From contig OX463841.1 of NCBI GenBank assembly GCA_949825065.1, positions 16,073,064 through 16,137,063 of the forward strand: a stretch of DNA of 64,000 nucleotides. Reading direction: 5' to 3'. A program made the position numbers and the translations under genes. How positions within the stretch are numbered: position 1 is the stretch's first letter; each line of letters starts with the position of its first letter. Below the pieces are notes generated by a model, which made no database searches, was not told the DNA's origin, and worked only from the letters and a program-made list of their open reading frames with translations. Source of the DNA: Odontocerum albicorne. Lineage: Eukaryota > Arthropoda > Insecta > Trichoptera > Odontoceridae. Shown here one piece after another: positions 44,056-54,995 of this stretch.

Positions 44056-44149
44056 GCGTTCAGTTTAGGACTTTTTTTTCAGGGAGATCGTATTTAAAAA
44101 CGCACTATTGAAAGAAGAAAAATGTTTTTTTTAAAATTAACAATTTACA

Positions 44150-44565
44150 TGAATATAGTTAACACTTGTATACACACATACATACCATCACTCCCTTTTT
44201 CTGTCGGGTAAGGCAGACAGGAGATAGCACCAGACTTTCCTATCGCGAGACATATTTTATCTCATCACATACATATACCTTCTGATACAACTTTTACGAT
44301 TCATCTGATTTCTATTCGCCTTCCTGTCAAATTTGCACTGTATTTTTTGTTTTGTTAGTCTTTCTCCATTCATTCCCTACTCATGCCCAAACCATCTCAG
44401 AGTGCTCTTTTTCATCTTACTCAATACATCAGCCTTAAGTTCACATTCATCCCTAATCACTTTATTCCGTATTCTATCATACATTGTCACCCAATATATT
44501 ATTCTAAGTGTACGCATTTCTACAGCATTAATTCGGTTATTTTCAGTGTCTTCTCTTTTGATATT
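44150..44565 (-). mobile_element. LINE-C 3' end
   Basis: CATACATACCATCACTCCC (tail), GTAAGGCAGACAGGAGATAG, ATCAGCCTTAAGTTCACATT and CGTATTCTATCATACATTGT are the complement of LINE-C. The adjacent 44570-45160 holds only a 31-bp duplication (CATCTCCACAAGGTTGGG, 44718-44768). Confidence 0.7.
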
Positions 44566-45164
44566 TATCGATTGTGTGAAATTGTATAATATTTCCAGTT
44601 AAAATATATTTTTTGACAATAATTACCAAAAAAATCACATTTTGCACTTACCAACTTTTACCAGAAAGCTAGCGATATGTGAAATGAAGCAGGTAATTGT
44701 ACGTCACGTCTATTCGCATCTCCACAAGGTTGGGTTAATGATCAACATCTCCACAAGGTTGGGGTAATGATAAACAAAAGTTTTTTTATGTAAAGGATGA
44801 ATAAATTCAGATGTTTATTGACGTCTTCTTATGATTCTTCTTCTTGCAGTAGATTATTGGTTTGTTTTTTTTTCTCCATTATTCATGGGACGTAGACTGT
44901 CAGCTATTCCTCTGTCTCTTTGAGGATCTTCCAGATGGCCGACTTACAATGGTGTAACCATGAGAAACTATATGGGGAATCCGGGTTTCATAAATTCTTT
45001 GAAAGTGGTCTCGTAAATACTTCCCGTTATCCCGTATTACATATTCATCTTATTTATAATATTTTTTTATAGTGTCGTGTCGTTTCTTCAAAAGCTAGCA
45101 CTCTAACTCAGGATTCGAAACCACAATTGTCAGATTAAAAATATAAAAAAAAAAACAAGTTGAG

Positions 45165-45315
45165 TGTATGGATAGGAAGGTGGTGAGTGTGGCCATTTGA
45201 TTAAGTACTTCCCCGCATTTGCATTTATTCAGAGAAACATATCCGGTAAGAAACCCGCAGAAAGCTTACCATTGGAAGACGAATTACAAAGAAACTGTAT
45301 CGGACGTATGCGTCA
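45165..45315 (+). repeat. Dispersed repeat family X, copy 5
   Basis: GGATAGGAAGGTGGTGAGTG, TACTTCCCCGCATTTGCAT and GACGAATTACAAAGAAACTG match the family. 45320-46300 contains a GC-rich patch (45990-46140) with no recognisable gene. Confidence 0.65.
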
Positions 45316-46304
45316 CCTAAAATATATGATTTATTGGTAATTGATGTGTACCTATTGTAATTAAATGTTGCTTATGGGTGCCCTTCGCAATAGTCACTAT
45401 AAAAAGTCGATCGGCCCATGCAAGCGAGGAACGCGCAATATACATAGTATCTAGTAAGTCATGACGGTATACACGAGCGAATAAAGGAGCTTACGATGAT
45501 GGATGGGCTGCACATGAGGAGCAAAAAATACATTCGGCATTATATAAAAGGGGCAAAGCTTGATAGATATGCTACGTCCGCCTTTAACCTGGCAAAAATA
45601 TTTGTGATCAAGTAATCCCGGTGAATTAACCAAATTATTTACGTTAATTATTTTTGTGTGAAATTGTCACCCCATGAAATCTTGTCTTTGACTATCAATA
45701 AGAGCAGGACATGAATTTATCAAAATTGATGAAAAAACAATTCGTCCTTGTATTTGACAATGTCTTGATCGAGATATCTGTGAATACAACACAACCAGCC
45801 AAAATTCTCCACATGTTCTGAAGTGAATATGTCAATATGACAAATGTTTTGATAAATTAGTATTCAGTAGCAGGGGTTGATGATGACATTTTCCCTCAGA
45901 TTTAACCCTTTCAATTAAAGTCCGACGAAGATGACGCAAGAGAGGTAATCTTTATTGTCTGACCCACATTAGCCGAAGTGACTTGTTACATACCGATCCC
46001 TAGGCGCTCCCTCTTCCTCTCCGCCGCCGCAACCCTGATCGGTTTAAGGGTGCGCCGAGGCACTTTTCCGATGTAATTATGCTAAAAGCTGACAGTGAAA
46101 CCCTCCCTCTGCCATTCGTCCGGACTCTAACGATCACCTGTATAGTTTCAAGGTTAAAAACGTAAACATTACATCACATGACGTACAGTTATAATGTCAG
46201 TTTAAGTGGAACGAAAAAAATGTGGATTTATATTATAGCATAAACATAATGTATGTTCTGTAAACGTGAAAGATTTTTCGAAGTACGAGTATATTAATAA
46301 ATTG

Positions 46305-46510
46305 TAAGACGTCTGTCTTGTAACACGAAAGTGGCCGGTTTGATTCAAGATTTTTTTTAAAGTATTCCACTCTAATTTTCAATTAAGACCTCATTAACAA
46401 ATTTCTGGTTGGTTGGAAGAGATTGCCACACGGCAATAACTCCGCCAAATTTTACTGTATACAACAAAAATGCAATACAATATAATATTATAAAATGTAA
46501 TACAATACAA
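46305..46510 (+). mobile_element. SINE-1, full length but decayed
   Basis: The head is degenerate (AAGACGTCTGTCTTGTAAC, GCCGGTTTGATTCAAG as box B), the tail clear: CTGGTTGGTTGGAAGAGATT, CCACACGGCAATAA, TTACTGTATACAACAAAAAT and AATAC repeats. Confidence 0.75.
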
Positions 46511-46514
46511 TATA

Positions 46515-47147
46515 TGTTTTATTTTCTTTTAAGTGTATTGGTTGAATGGTAGAAATAGACGCCAAATTCACATACTGTCTCTATTGTATAATATCCTTAA
46601 CTGTCCCGCCACCCTCTCTTATCTCGACGAAATTTTTCAGCGTCTTTCCAATCATGGATTAGCGCTACGCTCAAACATAGATTGTTTATTGGCCTTTCCG
46701 GTTCACCGCTTCTCTTTTTTTACGTCGTCCTTTACTGTCCATGCAGTGAGACTCTGGAATAGTTACAAACCAATATAAGACTCGCTTCGTCCTTGGCATG
46801 CTTTAAGAAGCGACTGAAAAAACTCTTAATTTCTAATCAGTAAAATAACGTGTTTTGTTCCTGATTTTTCTTTTCCTTTCCTCTCCACCATCCCTTCCTT
46901 TTCTTTTAATTGATGATATCTTACTTTACATGAAAAATAATGTTCGGGTGATTGTTCGTCTTTGTGGGGTTCGTGGACATAAGATCACGTATGTGTTTAT
47001 GGATTTCGTGGGGATTGATAGTCATTTGAATGATTTATGCGACCATGTGACTTGCTTCGTTTATTTTTGTCTGGTTGGCTGGAAGAGATTGCCGCCTGGC
47101 AATAAGCCCGCTAGATTGTATTTGCAAGAAAAGTGTTAAATAAATAA
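46515..47147 (+). mobile_element. LINE-A, longest copy
   Basis: The frame 46533-46778 reads HILSLLYNILNCPATLSYLD and then SFFTSSFTVHAVRLWNSYKP, a C-terminal LINE motif (..F.V.A.RLWN.LP). A frameshift follows, then KKRLKK-type sequence, and the conserved 3' segment with a second open frame (46855-47139: VFMDFVGIDSHLNDLCDHV, LVGWKRLPPGNKPARLYLQ). It ends AAGTGTTAAATAAATAAATA. The last 80 bases, from CTGGTTGGCTGGAAGAGATT on, resemble the SINE-1 tail. Jockey/CR1-group LINE by its C-terminus. Confidence 0.8.
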
Positions 47148-47182
47148 ATAAGTTGATCACCTCATTATCTAATAATTATTTC

Positions 47183-48239
47183 CAGGGCTGTGGAGTCGGA
47201 GTTGGAGTCGGAGTCGCGGAGTCGCGGTGTTTGGGCCGGAGTCGGAGTCGGAGTAGGAGTCGTAAAAAACGAGCGACTCCGACTACTTTTTTTCGTTAAA
47301 ATTTATAATACATTTTTTTTAAATTATTATAATGAATGTGTATTGTGCACGAATATTAAACTTGCAGGCGCAAGTCGCGCCGATATGGTGAATCACCGAG
47401 ATCCATTTAATGCATAAAGTCTACGAAAATGTGTTTGTCTCCTTCTTTCTCACGTCGAAAGAAAATTCTGTTGGCTGGGATCTATGTTAACCCCATGGTT
47501 CGATCCATATTGACGGAAGAACAAATAAATAGAGCTAAAAACGGTCTGTTTGAATTAACCGTTCGTATGAAAGGCCTTCGACTAGAAAAAGAGACGACAG
47601 CAGGCAGCGTATCACAGCAGACCAAGTATCATCATCTTCATCCGACACCGCTGAATCTGAAGACGATTTAGAAAAATATCTCAATGAACAAGATAAACTA
47701 AAACGTCCTCGTTTGAATCACAGTCCCAATATAGATGAAGGAGACTCTATTTCAAAATTTAAAATTGAATTTTATGATGCATTGAAAATAATGGAAAAAT
47801 TGACCGAACTTATAAGTTAAATGTTGAAATGGCAATACAGCGGTATCTAGAAATCGTAAAAGATTCAGCATTGATCGTTACAGCATTACCGCCAACCCAA
47901 GTATCCGTAGAGCGGATATTTTCCGCTCTTAAAATTCTCAATTCTTATTTGAGAGCCTCTACGAATACAGATTTAATAAAAGCAATGTTGTTTTTAAGAA
48001 TAAATTCTAATAAATAATTATTAAAGTTTGATCTTGTTTTATTTTTATCCCTATAACATGAAAAAAATGGCTATATGCAAAGGTAGGAAACAAACTGATA
48101 AAATTGAGCTTTTTTGAGTCGGAGTTGTGGAGTCGGAGTCGTGGAGTCGGAGTTGTGGAGTCGGAGTCATGTTGTTGGTAAATATAGGAATCGGAGTCGG
48201 AGTCGGAGTTGTGTTTTTTTTTTCGACTCCACAGCCCTG
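47183..48239 (+). mobile_element. hAT transposon, decayed, with GGAGTC-rich ends
   Basis: Inverted ends CAGGGCTGTGGAGTCGGAGT and its complement at right are flanked by an 8-bp duplication with one mismatch (ATTATTTC, 47175-47182; ATTCTTTC, 48240-48247). GGAGTC repeats line both ends. The frame 47829-48017 reads VTALPPTQVSVERIFSALKI and LIKAMLFLRIN, the C-terminal hAT dimerisation domain. The frame 47429-47671 (IYVNPMVRSILTEEQINRAK) gives an earlier part of the transposase. The N-terminal zinc finger and most of the catalytic core are missing. Confidence 0.92.
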
Positions 48240-48277
48240 ATTCTTTCGATTAAAATGTTGATACTCTTGCAATACAA

Positions 48278-48420
48278 TGGTTCGCAAACTTTTTTAAATT
48301 GTACCTTGTTTATGAAAGTTTCAAAGTGTGGCGTACCACCAGAACCTTTCTAGGGCCCCTCCCTCCCCTTCGCTACTTTATAAGCAAATTTTCATAATAT
48401 AGGTACAGGTACCAACCCTC
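48278..48420 (+). mobile_element. hAT terminal fragment
   Basis: AATGGTTCGCAAACTTTTTT followed by GTGTGGCGTACCACCAGAAC resembles the terminus of another hAT family. The partner end was not found. 48421-49035 shows nothing else. Confidence 0.35.
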
Positions 48421-49038
48421 TACTCATTATGTAATGTATGTACCTTAGAATTTGAGTTAAGGAAGTTTATGTATACATAAAAAAATAGGGAATACATAGC
48501 GTCGCCGATACTGCAGGAACACGTATCTAGGATTGCCCAAATTTTACAGGGGAGATAATAAAACGATTTTACTGCAAAAATATAATAAAATAAAAACACA
48601 CTTGTTATTGCAGTCACACATAAATGCGTTCCGTGTTGAAAATAAATATATGTGTTAATGCAAAAATGTGTCAATGATACAAGAGATGACAAAAAATAAA
48701 GAAAGTTACTTATTATATACCAAAAAATCGAGTTACGTGTTCCTGAAATATCGGCTACGATATAGGAAATAATACCTCATATAGGTTCAGTACACAAGAT
48801 TTACTTAATTTGAAAATGATATTTAAAGAAACTTCTTATAAGCACTTACCAAATACATTGCATTTTATTTCTTAACTAGGTAACCCTGGAATACCTTGAT
48901 ATATACCGTGAAATAAGCTAGCTATTCTCCCTCATATTCATATAAAGGATTTCACAGCCATTTTTCAAAAAAAGAAGGAAATTCATTCGTCTAAGTCAAA
49001 TTCTACCAAGGAGGAAGTAGCAAGCCTATACATATAGA

Positions 49039-49610
49039 CTAGTTGCAGCCCGTGAAATATTCACGGAAGTAAAACAAATTATACATTTTTGAAATATCGA
49101 ATGGAGCAAGATCAGCTTTAAGTTTTTAGGGTTCATTAATGTTTAAAGTTTAAAATAAAAAAAGGTACATCTTGATTGATGTATTATTTAATTCTCAAAA
49201 ATCTCTTTATACACGATGTTTTGTGTATAAACATTATTGTTGTTCAATTTAAATCGTTGATAAAGTTTCCCATTGAAGACTTGTTTTCAGATATATTGAC
49301 TAATGTTTTCGCGTTTCCGACATCATGAGAAAGCCACATATAATTGTCTGCATTCAAAAAAAGACCATAAGATAAATAAACACAAGTAATTATAAGGTTT
49401 AATATAATAGGAAATAAATTAATTATTTAATAAATTACAATTCAAAATAAATTGGCATCGTCCCCTTTTACACCGGTTCAAAAATCACGGACCCACCGAG
49501 ATTCAAATTTCGAAGTATTCCTCTCTCGCTCTCTTGTATTCAAAGTTCAATTCTCGTATTCTTTCTTTGGCGACAGCCGTCGTACGAGTTTTGGGCTATT
49601 TATACTATGA
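49039..49610 (-). mobile_element. Helitron, non-autonomous, single-unit version
   Basis: Minus strand: starts TCATAGTATAAATAG after A, ends with hairpin CCGTGAATATTTCACGG (49050-49066), seven bases, then CTAG (49039-49042) and host T. Colinear with 11453-12417 but with one 135-bp unit, and about 27 bases around 49490 (AAAATCACGGACCCACCGAG) that the other copy lacks. No coding capacity. Confidence 0.88.
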
Positions 49611-49761
49611 TACATAGTTTTATTTAAGTACCACTTTTACGCTCTTCAATTTTTTACACATTTTTTGAATTTCTTTAGCAAAAATTGCAACTACTGTTTT
49701 TTTTCATACCTTTCTCTTAATATTTGCCTTCTTATTTTAGCCACATACTCTCTTGAACTAA

Positions 49762-49922
49762 TTGACCAAGGATTCGATTCCCTTTGGAACAGGAAAAAAT
49801 TCAGTCTGGTCTTTCCTTAGGGTTTTTTTGACATATTTTTAATTAGTTGGAAGATATTTCCACGTTGCAATAGGCCCATCATATTGTACTGTACACAACG
49901 AAAGTGTAATAAAATACTTGTT
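49762..49922 (+). mobile_element. SINE-1 copy, 5'-truncated
   Basis: Starts at box B (AAGGATTCGATTCCCTTTGG), body, then TAGTTGGAAGATATTTCC and TACTGTACACAACGAAAGTG with AATAAAATAC. Confidence 0.75.
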
Positions 49923-50064
49923 TTATTATTATTTTTGTCTTGCACAATTAAGTTACATACTGTGTCTAAACCATTTCCAGATGATTAATTTATTTTCTTT
50001 TATAAGTGAACATTTTTTTTGTAAGACACTGAAGTATTGATCCTCTGTAACATATAGGCAAAAT

Positions 50065-50260
50065 ATAATGTCCTCAGTAAGATACAGGCAAACACCTAGT
50101 TTACTGGAGATACGGCAAATGAAAAGCAACCAATGCAGTTTCATTAAAATTGTGTGTTTACATTAAATTACCTGTTGTATTTTCACATATCATTTATTTA
50201 TAAAATTTCTTGTTATATATAAATGAATATATTTTTTAAATAAATTGGGCTTAATATGGT
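50065..50260 (+). mobile_element. LINE-D 3' tail
   Basis: TGTCCTCAGTAAGATACAGG, CTAGTTTACTGGAGATACGG and ATTAAATTACCTGTTGTATT are shared with 57500-57835 and 58435-58790; an A-rich end follows. Probably the 3' UTR of a LINE; no coding part seen. Confidence 0.5.
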
Positions 50261-50424
50261 AAATATCTTGGAACAAATCTTCTTGAATCGCAACCGGCCA
50301 TGCCAAATTGGTTTGCATACCTGATTCACAAATAAGGCCATGAAAAATTGCCCCTGTCACAGTGTGGTCAAACGCAGACCACAGATCCTTAATGAATCAC
50401 CGTCTTGTGAATGCCTTTACTTAA

Positions 50425-50970
50425 AAAATGCAAAACATTCACGAAACGACACTGAACTGACCAGGCATCTTATCAAGCATTCAAGATAGGTCTTTCAACC
50501 ATAATAGGTTACATTCACGAAACGACACTAGAAGTGCTGAACTGACCAGGCATCTTATCAAGCATTCAAGATAGGTCTTTCAACCATAATAGGTTATATT
50601 CAGGAAACATTCACGAAACGACACTTGAAGTGCTGAACTGACCAGGCATCTTACCAAACATTCAAGATAGGTCTTTCAACCATAATAGGTTATATTCAGG
50701 AAACATTCACGAAACGACACTAGAAGTGCTGAACTGACCAGGCATCTTACCAAGCATTCAAGATAGGTCTTTCAACCATAATAGGTTACATTCACGAAAC
50801 GACACTAGAAGTGCTGAACTGACCAGGCATCTTACCAAGCATTCAAGATAGGTCTTTCAACCATAATAGGTTACATTCACGAAACATTCACGAAACGACA
50901 CTAGAAGTGCTGAACTGACCAGGAATCTTACCAAGCATTCAAGGCAGGTCTTTCAACCATAATAGGTTAA
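50425..50970. repeat. Minisatellite, about 90-bp unit, six copies
   Basis: The unit has CATTCACGAAACGACACT, GAAGTGCTGAACTGACCAGG, CAAGCATTCAAGATAGGTCT and TTCAACCATAATAGGTTA. Units vary in length because ACATTCACGAA is repeated or missing. Confidence 0.93.
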
Positions 50971-51004
50971 TATGACAAAATAAAATTCATCATCCCGTTG
51001 TGTA

Positions 51005-51560
51005 GCTCATGACTGAATATCGTTATTACCATGATAGCGTCTGACGACTCTTCTCCATCCATCCCTGCACTCCGCGGCTCGAAGGGCAGTTGTTAAGGGT
51101 TGTTCAGTTGCGCCTCTCACTTGTTCAGTCCAACGTATTTTGATTCTACATCTTGTGTGTCATCCTCCCAAGCCTCCGGTAACCACAAATCCCTTCAAAC
51201 TGTTTATTTGACCACGATCAATGCACCCAAAGAACGAAGGACTCGTGAAAGATGAGGAGGAAGGCATGTTGTTGATAATCTATCGGTGATTCTCAGTTCT
51301 ACGAGAATGGAGGCGTTAGTTCGCCTAACTGTCCATGAAATCTGCAACATCCTTCTCTAGCACCGCATTTCAAATACATCTATTATATGTCTCTCATTTG
51401 CTCTTAGTGTCAAAGTCTCCGCGTCATACATGAATATTGCGAAGATGAGAGACTTAATTAGGCGCATTTTCGTCGTGATGATGATAGTTCTGCTCTTCCA
51501 TATTTTTTCTAGCATTGAAATCGTACTTTTTGCGACTCCAGTTCTTTTTTCACATTGAAA
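51005..51560 (-). mobile_element. RTE-3 LINE, C-terminal region
   Basis: Minus strand: STISMLEKIWKSRTIIITTK, MRLIKSLIFAIFMYDAETLT, VFEMRC.RRMLQISWTVRRT and NASILVELRITDRLST, the post-RT region of RTE-type LINEs; same family as 21985-22445. Stops and frameshifts. Confidence 0.75.
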
Positions 51561-51580
51561 ATTAGTTGATTTAAATTGTA

Positions 51581-52062
51581 CAGGGTGGCGCTGAGGAAAC
51601 GCATGTTTTTGAATGGCTAGTATTTTGCAAAGAGAGGAAACGCATGTTTTTCATGAAAGCATAATATTGTTTATTTTCAAGATAATTTTTTGATTAATAC
51701 AAGTAAATGAAGTAATAATATTGCACCTTTAAATTAATTGTGAAAAATAATGTCAGGCAAGTGTTGCCCTTCTTCGCCCACTGAAAGTTTCTATTCGTCA
51801 AGAAATCGAAGGAATACCAGAAGAAATGTTTGTGAGAGTGATGCATAACTTTCAAGATAGGCTGCAGATATGTGACCGCGAAGAAGGGGAACACTTGCCT
51901 GACATTATTTTTCACAATTAATTTAAAGTACTTCATTTACCTGTATTAATCAAAAAATTATCTTGAAAATAAACAATGTCATGATTTTATGAAAAACATG
52001 CGTTTCCTATCTTTGCAAAATACTAGCCATTCAAAAACATGCGTTTCCTCTGCGCCACCCTG
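51581..52062 (+). mobile_element. Palindromic mariner-like element
   Basis: Ends CAGGGTGGCGCTGAGGAAAC and its complement are flanked by TA at 51579-51580 and 52063-52064. Each arm is about 190 bp. The right arm encodes the C-terminus of a Tc1/mariner transposase, RQEIEGIPEEMFVRVMHNFQ, DRLQICDREEGEHLPDIIF, before a stop at about 51926. The left arm is an inverted copy of the same 3' end, including EEGQHLPDIIF on the minus strand. It behaves as a foldback MITE built from one transposon end. Confidence 0.88.
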
Positions 52063-52275
52063 TATAATATAAATGAATTCTCGAATAACACAAATAAACC
52101 AAATTAAAATTTGTTTCCTTTTTATATATTTTGATACTCGTATCTTAAATAGCGTTACAACTGATTCCTTTTATCTTAAAAAATGGAAAGTACTATAAAT
52201 TTTGAATAAACTTTTTCACAAAAAGATATGAGTGTCGAATTTTAAGATAAATCTTTGTATAGTCGTCGAGTCAAA

Positions 52276-52455
52276 TTAGCTTAGCTTCGTAGTTTAGTGG
52301 TTAGATTTTAGATTTCCAACCGAGGATTTCGGGCTCACTTCCCGATGGAATCAAAAAAAGATACCTACTCCAGAGGTTCTTAACCCGAAAATTCGATAAT
52401 TGGAGCTAAAGACAATATTGCCTCCCGGCCACGCTCTTCAATGTACACGAAAAAT
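52276..52455 (+). mobile_element. SINE-3 copy
   Basis: CGTAGTTTAGTGGTTAGAT (box A) and GATTTCGGGCTCACTTCCCG (box B region), then ACCTACTCCAGAGGTTCTTA and CACGCTCTTCAATGTACACG, matching 56219-56535. Confidence 0.6.
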
Positions 52456-52493
52456 GTATTTGTATATATCGAAAGGTACAATATTTTTTTTGC

Positions 52494-52595
52494 TTCTTGT
52501 ATTACATAACTCTTTTGTTGTATATAAAACAATCTGGCGAGGTTATTGCCACATGATAATATCTTTCAACCAATCAGAAAAAAATGCTTCAAGAC
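52494..52595 (-). mobile_element. SINE-1 / LINE-A tail fragment
   Basis: Minus strand: TTTCTGATTGGTTGAAAGAT, TATCATGTGGCAATAACC and TATATACAACAAAAGAGTTA. A further SINE-1 piece follows the hairpin at 52748-52845 (CTTTCTAGTTGGTTG), so the hairpin may have inserted into one SINE. Confidence 0.55.
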
Positions 52596-52620
52596 TTTCG
52601 CGATTCCTCATATCAGTTGT

Positions 52621-52748
52621 AGAAGGTTTTTTGTGAAGTGTTGTATAACGTGTATTGGTTTTTGATTCTGACGTTTCGAAAACGTTACATTTTTCGAAAC
52701 GTCGACATCACAAGACAAACCACGCAATATAACACCGAAAGACTTTAT
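52621..52748. mobile_element. Foldback element with GACGTTTCG core
   Basis: Imperfect arms end inward in GACGTTTCG and CGAAACGTC around a 16-base centre. The outer part carries GCGTGGTTTGTCTTGTGATG on the minus strand, related to 42348-42463. Small non-coding hairpin element. Confidence 0.65.
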
Positions 52749-53530
52749 ATAATACAACCAACTAGAAAGATGTTCAAGAATCCTTATGTAAAAACTAGAC
52801 TGCAACCCCGATAGCCCCGAGATAGGAACACGGGTCGCATAAATTATGTTTGTCTTATTTCGTAAGTGTCCAAAAAAATATATCTAACGACTTTTAGTAT
52901 TTTCATTAATAACTCGTGTTAATATTAAGTTCACTGACCTAACACAAGTTCAATGGTATGTTTTGCCAACCGACAATCGTGTTTATACCTCATATTAACC
53001 CTTGGGCGGCATCGTTTCCAAGAAGACGTTTGATAAAGTGCTCTTATAAAAGGCGAAACGTTCCGCTATCTGGAGTAAAACTCCGATAAGAACATCGTGA
53101 AGTGACTTATGAGTGCCATATATCAATACACCGCTGTACAAAGTTACAATATAAACATTATAAAATTAGTCATGATTACCGAATCAGATAGACAAGAAGT
53201 AAGAACTGTCATTGAGAATGAACGAAACTATTTTGCAGTCGTGATCTTAGACATGACCAAGAATGAGAACAATGATTTATTTCCTTATTTCTTTGTTATC
53301 TGTTTTAAATACTTGACATGTTGTATTTCAATTGATTGTTTATTGACCAAGGTTTATTTGGTATGTTTTTAATAAAGTATACTAGGTTCGATAGAAAAAT
53401 AACGAGAATTTTTAATTTTACAGATTGTTTGTTTTTTAGTGAGCCCATCTTTTTTCCTCACGTTGGCGACACTGTCTGTGATGTAAACAAAGAATTTGCG
53501 TCAGATTTTACGTTAAAATGGAATTAAGTG

Positions 53531-54046
53531 CAGTAAAGTGATGTTGCTGACCATATCCGTCCAGGTATCTGTAGCATTCTCCGGTGCATCCACGTTTCGA
53601 ATGCTTCCAGTCGGTTCATACTACTTACTTTGAGGGTCCATGATTCCACTCCATGCAATAACACTGACCAAACGTAGCATTTGACTAACCGTTGTCGAAG
53701 TTTCAAGTTTAGATTATCATCACAGAATACGCTTCTCATTTTATTAAAAGTCGCACGTGATGATTCGATTCTGCACTTGACTTCGCTTTATGGTCAGCAA
53801 CACAAGGGTTCTTCAAAGAGCCAAAGTTGATAGAGAGTTGCTGACTAATATTAAAATCCGAAAGGTGTCCTACTAGAAGGCCGAAGAGGTGTTGGCAGGA
53901 GGCAAATCTCCTGGCTCCGCAATATACGTGATTGGACTGGCATAAGGGGCGTTGGAGATCTTTTTCGGGCTGCCGAGGACAAATATATCTACTCTCAAGT
54001 GATATTCAACGTTGGAGGGACCTGGCATGACACTGAGAAGAAGAAG
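53531..54046. mobile_element. RTE-1 LINE with 5' inversion (twin priming)
   Basis: 53531-53788 is RTE-1 on the minus strand: EVKCRIESSRATFNKM, LNLKLRQRLVKCYVWSVLLH and MNRLEAFETWMHRRMLQIP. 53789-54046 is the directly following part on the plus strand: TATGGTCAGCAACACAAGGG to the GAAGAAGAAG tail. Both halves meet at the same LINE position (TGGTCAGCA), with flanking AAGTGATG at each outer edge as probable target duplication. A piece of the plus part near 53875 is deleted relative to 22930-23460. Confidence 0.88.
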
Positions 54047-54048
54047 TG

Positions 54049-54995
54049 ATGTTAATATTGGATAAGAATGTTGGCGAGGATACTATGTCGAAAACAAGGG
54101 TTTATGAATGGTGTAAACGTTCTCAAGAAGACCGTGAAGACGACAAGACAGATAAATGGGTATCCTAGCACATCAACCACCGGTGAAAATGTGGAAAAAT
54201 TAAGAATATGGCGCTTAGTATTCGCCGAATCACTATAAAAGAAGTTGACTGATGAAGTTGATATCTCACACGGTTCGTGTGAAGCAAGTTTTACCAACGT
54301 TTTGGACATGAAACGAATTGCAGTCAAATTTTTTGATTTTTTAATAAAAACAGCATCGCAAAAACATCGCTGAGCAAATGTTGGTTGAAGTCCCTGACGA
54401 TCTAGAATTATTTTAACGCGTGACAAGACGTGGGCTATGATATTGAAATAAACTCCCAATTGTTCCAATGGAAGCTTACAGTATAGACAATACCGAAAAG
54501 AGCATGCCAAGTTCGATTAAATTTCAAGGTTCTCCTTACAATTCTCTTCAATTAGAATTATATAGTCCACTTATTCTTACCATTGCCAGGTCATAAGAAG
54601 TAATATCCTGAGTTCTTAGAAAACGATCAGAATTGTGGACTAACAACTCCTGGATTTTGAACCACGATAATGCACCGGCTCACATTTCATTAATAATTCG
54701 TGAATTTTTAGGCTAAAACCATCACCGTCGTGTTGTCGCAGCCACCGTATTCATCAGATGTGGCTCCTTGTGACTTTTCCTGTTCCCAAAGATGCAGAGG
54801 AAATTGAAAATACATCGTTTTGCGACTATAGAGGAGATCAAGGTAAAATCACTGGGTGAGCTAAAGGATATCCCAAAAAGTACGTTATTTTACACAAATA
54901 TTTTGCGGATTGGAAAAAAACGTTGAGAAAAGTTTATTTTATCCTATGTGGACTACTTTGAAGGGGGCAATATTAAAATAATGATCAAATAGATA
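54049..54995 (+). mobile_element. mariner transposase pseudogene
   Basis: Across several frames: MSKTRVYEWCKR, ENVEKLRIWR, a block matching the ISHGS region, AVKFFDFL, GYDIE-like and FQWKL-like segments, ILNHDNAPAHISLIIREFL (second catalytic Asp), QPPYSSDVAPCDFSC (third, in the changed SPDLAPCDF motif) and LKIHRFATIEEIKVKSLGEL. Order and motifs are those of an irritans-type DD34D mariner. Too many frameshifts and stops to function. No terminal repeats recognised. It begins where the RTE-1 copy ends. The stretch 55000-55490 shows nothing. Confidence 0.8.

Noticed and set aside
54052..54510. 152-codon minus-strand gene
   Set aside because: It is antisense to the mariner transposase relic; the motifs lie on the plus strand.
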